Origin: JADGGV01 sp035715725
GTDB taxonomy: Bacteria > Gemmatimonadota > Gemmatimonadetes > Longimicrobiales > RSA9
Direction of reading: 5' to 3'
DNA length: 64,000 nucleotides
NCBI GenBank assembly: GCA_035715725.1
Contig: DASTKT010000085.1
Location: 1-64,000, forward strand
Positions within the stretch are counted from its first letter, which is position 1; the number at the start of each line of letters is the position of its first letter. Under the pieces are notes generated by a model. It saw nothing but the letters and a program-made list of their open reading frames with translations, was not told the origin of the DNA and ran no database searches. Shown in pieces: positions 59,055-64,000 of this stretch. A program made the position numbers and the translations under genes.

Positions 59055-60104
59055 CTACTCCGCGATCGCCGCCACCGCGTCGTACGGGTCCTTCGACCGC
59101 TCGGCCGCGCGCTTGACCTCGCGGATCGTGCGGGGCAGATCGCCGCCGAGGCGCTGGTAGGCGGCCTCGAAGACGCCGAGCCGGTCGTAGTAGAGGCGGC
59201 GCGAGATGAGCGAGGCGTTGTTCAGGATCGCGCGGCGGCCGAAGCCGTGGAACTGGTCGGACTGGAGGCGCGGCTCGACGTCGCCGCTCCAGCGCGCGCG
59301 CGCGCCGCGGAACACCTCGTCGCGCAGGGCCAGGCGGCGCTCCGGCGGGAGATCCGTGCGCGCGTAGACGGTCTCGAGGTCGTGGACCAGCGTGCTGAGG
59401 AAGTCGCCGAAGAGGAGCTCGTCGGCCCAGCGGGCGCGGGCCAGGCGGCAGTGCTTCCCCTCGTCGCCTTCGACGCCGCAGTAGTAGGCGATGGCGCCGC
59501 GGCCGCCGACGAAGTTCGCGAAGCTCTCGTTGAAGCCGGCGCGGCTGGGAATGTAGATCGTATTATGCGTCAGCTCGTGGACGACGGTGTTCGTCAGGTC
59601 GACGTCGTCGTAGCGAAGGACGGTGGACAGCAGCGGGTCGTTGAACCAGCCGAGCGTGGAGAACGCGCTTGTCGGCCGGATGTAGGTGTCATACCCTTTC
59701 GCGTCCAGCGAGCGCGCGGCGGCCTTGGCGTCGTCCGGGTCGAAGTAGCCCTTGTAGGGGACGCGGCCGACGATGGGGAACCACCAGGTGTACGGGCGGA
59801 ACTCGAGCTTCGGCGCCGCGGAGAGCACCATCATCAGCGTGTCGTGCTCCACGGGCGAGTAGGTCGTGTAGCTGTCGCCGACGCGCAGTCCGAGGCCGTG
59901 CTCGGCGAACGCGCGGGCGCGCTCGACGATCTGGAGCTTGCGGCGCGTCTCCGGTGGCGTGGTGCGGTCCTCGATCAGCGCCGGGATCGGGCGGCGGCGG
60001 CTCAGGATGCCGGCCTCGGCGACGCCCGCGCGCAGGATGTAGAGCGGCGAGCAACCCCAGAGGGCGAGAGCGATGAGAGCGGGAACGAGGAGACGTCGCA
60101 TCAT
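59055..60104 (-). CDS. PF10023-type putative aminopeptidase lipoprotein
   Basis: The start is ATG-ATG at 60104/60101, opening on a lipoprotein signal (LVPALIALALWGC). The 349-residue protein contains VVHELTHNTIYIP, a HExxH zinc motif, followed by FNESFANFVGGRGA with the downstream Glu. GWFNDPLLSTVLRYDD precedes it. These are hallmarks of the DUF2265/PF10023 predicted aminopeptidase family, usually outer-membrane anchored. The substrate is unknown. It lies upstream of leuS on the same strand, 105 bp away, and is divergent from the hybrid histidine kinase. Confidence 0.85.
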   Translation of the reverse strand: MMRRLLVPALIALALWGCSPLYILRAGVAEAGILSRRRPIPALIEDRTTPPETRRKLQIVERARAFAEHGLGLRVGDSYTTYSPVEHDTLMMVLSAAPKLEFRPYTWWFPIVGRVPYKGYFDPDDAKAAARSLDAKGYDTYIRPTSAFSTLGWFNDPLLSTVLRYDDVDLTNTVVHELTHNTIYIPSRAGFNESFANFVGGRGAIAYYCGVEGDEGKHCRLARARWADELLFGDFLSTLVHDLETVYARTDLPPERRLALRDEVFRGARARWSGDVEPRLQSDQFHGFGRRAILNNASLISRRLYYDRLGVFEAAYQRLGGDLPRTIREVKRAAERSKDPYDAVAAIAE

Positions 60105-60293
60105 GGGTTCGCCAGCGATCGAAGGTGGCGCTAAGACCCCGCTCGCCGTGGCGGGTTCCGTGGCCGGACACCTGGAGGGTACGCTTCCTGCACGCTGGCC
60201 AACGGCTCATCGCGCAGCATTCGCGCCCGACGCGGGATTCCAGCGTTGCCGCCGGTGCTGGGCGCCACCGGCCCTCATTCGCGCGACGACACG

Positions 60294-63200
60294 ATGAAGT
60301 GGATTCTCGGCAAGTACGGCTGGCTCGTCCCGCTGCTTGCCTTCCTCGCCGTTCTGGCCGGCACGTCGGTGGTCGACCGGGAACGCGGCGGGCGCGTCGA
60401 AGCGGCCCGCCGCGCCCTGCAGTCGAACGCCCAGAGCCGGGCCGGCGTGCTCGCGGACCAGATCGGGAGCGCGGTGAGCACGCGCATCGGCGCGCTCACC
60501 GCGGCGAAGCTGCGCTTCACGCAGGTGCAGGACTCCGTCTCCGCGCGACTCTTCAACGCGGCCATGGACAGCGTCACGAGCCGGCTGGCCGGGCTCGAGC
60601 GGATCCACGTCCTTTACCCGGACACGCCGCTGCCGCGCCGCGCCGTCGGCTCGACGCTGGACATCACGCGGGACACGGCGCTGCTCAACGCGTACCACCG
60701 CGCGCTGGCGTCGGGGCGCCCCGCCGCGACCGGCGTCCTCGGGCCGACGGCCCGCAGCGTCTACATCTTCGACCCGGTCACCGCGCCCGACAGCAGCCGC
60801 ACGATCGGCATGCTGGCGGCGGAGATCGATCCGCTCGCCGTGCTGCGAGTGGCCCAGTCCACCGGAGCGGCGGACAGCATTCGCGGCCTGTTCTACACCG
60901 TGTCCGGCCCGGGCGGCGTGCGCCTGACGGCGAGCCCGGCGCCGCGCGACTGGCCGGTCGTCGACCTGCCGGTGCGGGTCGCGGACACGGAGTGGCGCCT
61001 CCGCATCTCCTACCCGCCGCTGGACACGAAGGTGTACGCCGCGGAGCGGGTCGCGGTCTGGGCGACGGGGATCGCGCTGGCGCTCACGCTCGCGCTCGTC
61101 CTCTTCCTGTTCCGGGAGACGATCCTGACGCAGCGCGAGGAGCTCGCGCGGCGGACGGCGGCGGAGGAGGCGGCGCGGCTGAGCGCGGAGGAGGCGCGCC
61201 GCCGGGCGCAGGAGGCGCGCGACCTCGCGGCGCAGCTGGAGGCGGCGCAGCGCGCGGCGCAGCGGCTGTCGACGTCGCTCGACCCGGACGACGTGGTCGA
61301 GCTGTTCCTCGGCCGCGTCGCCGAGGCGGTGGACGCGGACGTGGCGACGCTCTACACCTTCGCCGAGGAGGGCGAGGTGCTGGTCGGGCGGAAGCGGATG
61401 ATCTTCAGCGACAGCGCGCCGGGCGTCGAGCGGCTGCGCTCCGAGGACATCCGGCAGGTCCGCGCGCCGGTGGCGCTGCTGCCGACGCTGGCCGAGGTCG
61501 CGGCCAGCGGCGAGCCGTCGGTGGTCGAGGACGCCTCCCGCAGCACCTGGCCGGTGGCCGCGCTCGCGGCCGGGCCGGAGTCCGCCGCCGCCTCGATCAC
61601 GATCCCGCTCCTCATCGGCGGCACGATGATCGGCGTCGCCTCGTGGGAGATCTATACGGGGCCGCGCCAGTTCGCCCACGGCACGGTCGCGTTCGCGCAG
61701 GCGCTGGCCGCGCCGGCGGCGGCGGCGCTGCGCTCCGCGGAGCTGTTCAGCTCGCTGGAGCGCGCGCGGGCGCGGGCCACGTGGGAGGCGCTGCGCTTCG
61801 GCGCGATCCTGGACCAGATGGCCGATGGCGTGGTCGTCGTGGACCCGGAGGGCCACGTCGAGATGTCGAACCAGGCGGCCATGGAGCTGCTCGGCCCGGA
61901 GATCGGCGAGCTGCCGCTCGAGGAATGGCCGCTCCGCTACGGCCTTGCCGCCAGCGACGCGCGCCCCTACACCCCCGGCGAGCTGCCGCTCGCGCGCGCC
62001 CTCAAGGGGGAGCGCGTCCTGCGCGCGAGCTTCGTGACCCGCTCCCCGGGGGGCGGCGAGAAGCACATCTCGGCCTCGGCCGCGCCGATCCTGACGCGCG
62101 ACGGCCAGCTGGCCGGCGCCACCATGGTGCTGCGCGACGTCAGCGACGAGCACCAGTACGCCGAGATGCTGCGGCACACGAACCGCGAGCTGCGCCGCCA
62201 GGCCGAGGTGCTCGAGCAGGTCAACCAGCAGCTCCGCGACGCGACGAAGGCGAAGGACCAGTTCCTGGCGGTCATGAGCCACGAGCTGCGCACGCCGATC
62301 AACGCCATCATGGGGTACTCGGACCTGCTCGATCTCGGCATCAAGGGTCCGCTGAACGACGACCAGAAGGCGATGGTCACGCGGGTGCGCGACACCTCGC
62401 GCCACCTGCTCGGGCTGATCAACGAGGTGCTCGACCTGGCGAAGGTCGGCGCCGGGCGCGTCGAGCTGGTGATCACCGAGATCCACGCCGCCGACGTGGT
62501 CGAGCGCGCCGTGCAGCAGATCCTGCCGCTCGCGAGCGCGAAGGGGCTCGCGCTGACCGTGGACGGGCCGCGGGACGGGGCCGCGGCCGTGCTGCTCGGC
62601 GATGAGACCCGCGTCGCCCAGATCGTGCTCAACCTGCTCTCGAATGCGGTGAAGTTCACGCAGAAGGGCGGCATCCACGTCGGCTTCGGCCGCGTCGGCG
62701 ATCGCGTCGAGATCCACGTCCGTGACACCGGTGCCGGCATCCCGCCGGCGCAGCGGGAGCGCATCTTCGAGGAGTTCTACCAGGTCGAGGGCGGGCTCGC
62801 CCGCAGCATCGGCGGCACGGGGCTCGGCCTTGCCATCGCCCGGCGCTTCGCCCGCCTGATGTCGGGGGACATCGACGTCGTGTCCGAGGTCGGCGTCGGC
62901 TCCGAGTTCATCGTGGACCTTCCCGCCGCGGGCGCCTCCGCCGGCGACGGGGAGGGCGCGACCACCCGGCGCGTCGCCGTGCTCGCCGCCGACCGCCGGA
63001 CGCTCGAGCGCCTCGCCGTGGAGATGGGCAACGCGGACGCCGTCCTCGGCGTCACGGAGCCCGCCAAGCTCGCCGCGCTGGTCCGGCGCGAGCGGCCGGA
63101 GCTGGTCGTGCTCGACGTGTGCGCCCCCGAGGCCCGCGCGTGGCGCGCGCTCTCCTCGCTCCAGGCGGACGCCGCCTCGGCCGCGCTCCCCGTCCTCCTC

Positions 63201-63734
63201 GTCGCCCAGGATGCCGACCCCGGCGACGGTGCCATCGACCTCGGCGTCGTGACCGTCCTCCGGAAGCCGCTCTCCGTGCAGCGCGCCGCCGGCACGATCT
63301 CCGCCGCCGCGCCGGACGGCAACCTCGAGTCGGTGCTCGTCGTCGACGACGACCCGGACGTCCGCCGCATCCTCGCCGAGGCGCTGAGCGCCAGCGGCTG
63401 CCGGGTGCGCACCGCTGCCAGCGGCGAGGCGGCGCTGCGCGCGGCGCGCGAGGCGCGGCCCAGCGTGCTCGTGCTGGATCTGCTGCTTCCCCGGACCGAC
63501 GGCATCGCTACGCTCGCGCGGCTGCGCGAGGATCGGGCGCTGCGCGAGATCCCGCTGATCGCGCTCGTCCCCGCGGAGCTGTCGAATCCCGAGCTGCGCG
63601 ATCTCCACGCCGCCTGCGAGGCCGCCGCGCGCGAGGCGACCGCGCGCCGCGTCCCGCTGGCCGAGGTGATCCGCGAGGCCGCCCGCGCCGAGGAGGCCGG
63701 CGGCCGCGGCGTGCGCGAGCACCAGCGGGCCTAG
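60294..63734 (+). CDS. Hybrid sensor histidine kinase with GAF, PAS-like and two receiver-like domains
   Basis: 1146 residues. N-terminal membrane helix (10-24), periplasmic sensor (about 30-248), second helix (253-273), coiled coil (275-325), GAF (about 330-480), PAS-like (about 500-620), HisKA with MSHELRTP (His663), HATPase with N784, DTGAGIP (811-817) and GTGLGL (841-846). Two receivers follow. The first (890-1003) keeps the phospho-acceptor-like D941 and the Lys-Pro KP (991-992) but has a weak acidic pair. The second (1011-1130) has DDDPD (1018-1022) and D1062 but no conserved Lys. It senses an unknown periplasmic signal. No partner regulator gene is adjacent. Confidence 0.9.
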   Translation: MKWILGKYGWLVPLLAFLAVLAGTSVVDRERGGRVEAARRALQSNAQSRAGVLADQIGSAVSTRIGALTAAKLRFTQVQDSVSARLFNAAMDSVTSRLAGLERIHVLYPDTPLPRRAVGSTLDITRDTALLNAYHRALASGRPAATGVLGPTARSVYIFDPVTAPDSSRTIGMLAAEIDPLAVLRVAQSTGAADSIRGLFYTVSGPGGVRLTASPAPRDWPVVDLPVRVADTEWRLRISYPPLDTKVYAAERVAVWATGIALALTLALVLFLFRETILTQREELARRTAAEEAARLSAEEARRRAQEARDLAAQLEAAQRAAQRLSTSLDPDDVVELFLGRVAEAVDADVATLYTFAEEGEVLVGRKRMIFSDSAPGVERLRSEDIRQVRAPVALLPTLAEVAASGEPSVVEDASRSTWPVAALAAGPESAAASITIPLLIGGTMIGVASWEIYTGPRQFAHGTVAFAQALAAPAAAALRSAELFSSLERARARATWEALRFGAILDQMADGVVVVDPEGHVEMSNQAAMELLGPEIGELPLEEWPLRYGLAASDARPYTPGELPLARALKGERVLRASFVTRSPGGGEKHISASAAPILTRDGQLAGATMVLRDVSDEHQYAEMLRHTNRELRRQAEVLEQVNQQLRDATKAKDQFLAVMSHELRTPINAIMGYSDLLDLGIKGPLNDDQKAMVTRVRDTSRHLLGLINEVLDLAKVGAGRVELVITEIHAADVVERAVQQILPLASAKGLALTVDGPRDGAAAVLLGDETRVAQIVLNLLSNAVKFTQKGGIHVGFGRVGDRVEIHVRDTGAGIPPAQRERIFEEFYQVEGGLARSIGGTGLGLAIARRFARLMSGDIDVVSEVGVGSEFIVDLPAAGASAGDGEGATTRRVAVLAADRRTLERLAVEMGNADAVLGVTEPAKLAALVRRERPELVVLDVCAPEARAWRALSSLQADAASAALPVLLVAQDADPGDGAIDLGVVTVLRKPLSVQRAAGTISAAAPDGNLESVLVVDDDPDVRRILAEALSASGCRVRTAASGEAALRAAREARPSVLVLDLLLPRTDGIATLARLREDRALREIPLIALVPAELSNPELRDLHAACEAAAREATARRVPLAEVIREAARAEEAGGRGVREHQRA

Positions 63735-63743
63735 GAGACGGAG

Positions 63744-64000
63744 ATGGAGCGGATCTTCTTCGCGCTCGGCGCCCTTTTCGCGTTCCTCGGCGTGGCCGGC
63801 GGCGCGTTCGGCGCGCACGCGCTCTCCGGCCGGCTGCCGCCCGACCGGCTGGCGACGTTCGAGATCGGCGTGCGCTACCAGATGTACCACGCCCTCGCGC
63901 TCCTCGTCGTCGCATGGGCGGTCGGCCGCTTCCCCGCGAGCGCGACGACGTGGGCCGGCTGGCTGTTCACGGCCGGGATCGTGATCTTCGCCGGCACGCT
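63744..64000 (+). CDS. DUF423 family membrane protein, C-terminus off the window
   Basis: The ATG at 63744 (GGAGACGGAG upstream) starts 9 bp after the kinase stop, so co-transcription is likely. The 85 visible residues open with a hydrophobic helix and the family phrase GVAGGAFGAHAL, then FEIGVRYQMYHALALL, both hallmarks of DUF423 (YgdD-like). These are small inner-membrane proteins of unknown function. The gene is cut by the right edge with the third helix in progress. Confidence 0.88.
   Translation, partial: MERIFFALGALFAFLGVAGGAFGAHALSGRLPPDRLATFEIGVRYQMYHALALLVVAWAVGRFPASATTWAGWLFTAGIVIFAGT

Noticed and set aside
1..64000. tRNA, rRNA or transposase genes
   Set aside because: I looked for tRNA T-arm patterns, rRNA-like stretches and DDE or tyrosine recombinase motifs and found none I could support.

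Overview
The window is very GC-rich, with almost every third codon position G or C. It carries no tRNA, rRNA, transposase or CRISPR array that I could see. Several family signatures point to a Gemmatimonadota-type soil bacterium: an orphan duplicated-permease (ADOP) protein, a DUF5916 outer-membrane-type protein, a carboxypeptidase-regulatory/plug-like secreted protein, and many exported M1/M16/M28 peptidases. This placement is an inference from family content and composition; Acidobacteriota or a relative cannot be excluded.

Layout. 1-11.8 kb: exported cyanophycinase (cut by the left edge), M28 peptidase, multicopper oxidase with unusual domain order, dienelactone-hydrolase lipoprotein, ABC-F ATPase, HD phosphohydrolase, CopD-type membrane protein and a secreted plug-like protein. 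12.1-19.8 kb: a plus-strand run with an AAA-type ATPase/GNAT/HTH protein, ECF sigma factor, cupin, HAD phosphatase, GNAT, methionine aminopeptidase, second cupin and two small membrane or secreted proteins. 19.9-42.2 kb: L-lactate permease and MFS exporter (divergent), DUF5916 protein, a 16-residue-repeat surface-type protein, PD40 lipoprotein, OmpA lipoprotein, lipid kinase, beta-hydroxyacid dehydrogenase, PAP2 phosphatase, M16 and M1 peptidases and the ADOP permease. 54.2-64 kb: CPXCG protein, esterase, quinone oxidoreductase, leucyl-tRNA synthetase, PF10023-type aminopeptidase, hybrid histidine kinase and DUF423 protein (cut by the right edge).

The centrepiece is 42.3-53.9 kb. Four minus-strand genes with overlaps or short gaps encode a patatin-like phospholipase, a 1591-residue DUF4062/TIR-like + STAND NTPase + ankyrin receptor, a soluble AAA/M41 zinc protease, and a 123-residue ryanodine-receptor (RyR) domain protein. 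Convergent to them lies a two-TM, double-Rossmann (RCK-like) protein that also ends in an RyR domain. The receptor carries two tandem copies, and the protease one N-terminal copy, of a shared module of about 200 residues. Its hallmarks are LPFY, LDGTxxP and YLRFFC; I do not recognise it as a named family. I read the cassette as a candidate membrane-directed immune or conflict system: the receptor senses, the shared module couples it to the protease, the RyR domains may couple to the membrane protein, and the patatin is the likely effector. This is inference from architecture and has not been tested.

A second theme is the intergenic DNA. At least five kinds of short imperfect palindrome are built from 6-8 bp tandem-repeat arms (CTCCGC, GGGGAGT, CGCAGAG, CGCTTCC/GCGGGA and GGCTCGG types). 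They recur between genes throughout, including one nested palindrome of about 435 bp at 23.3-23.7 kb.
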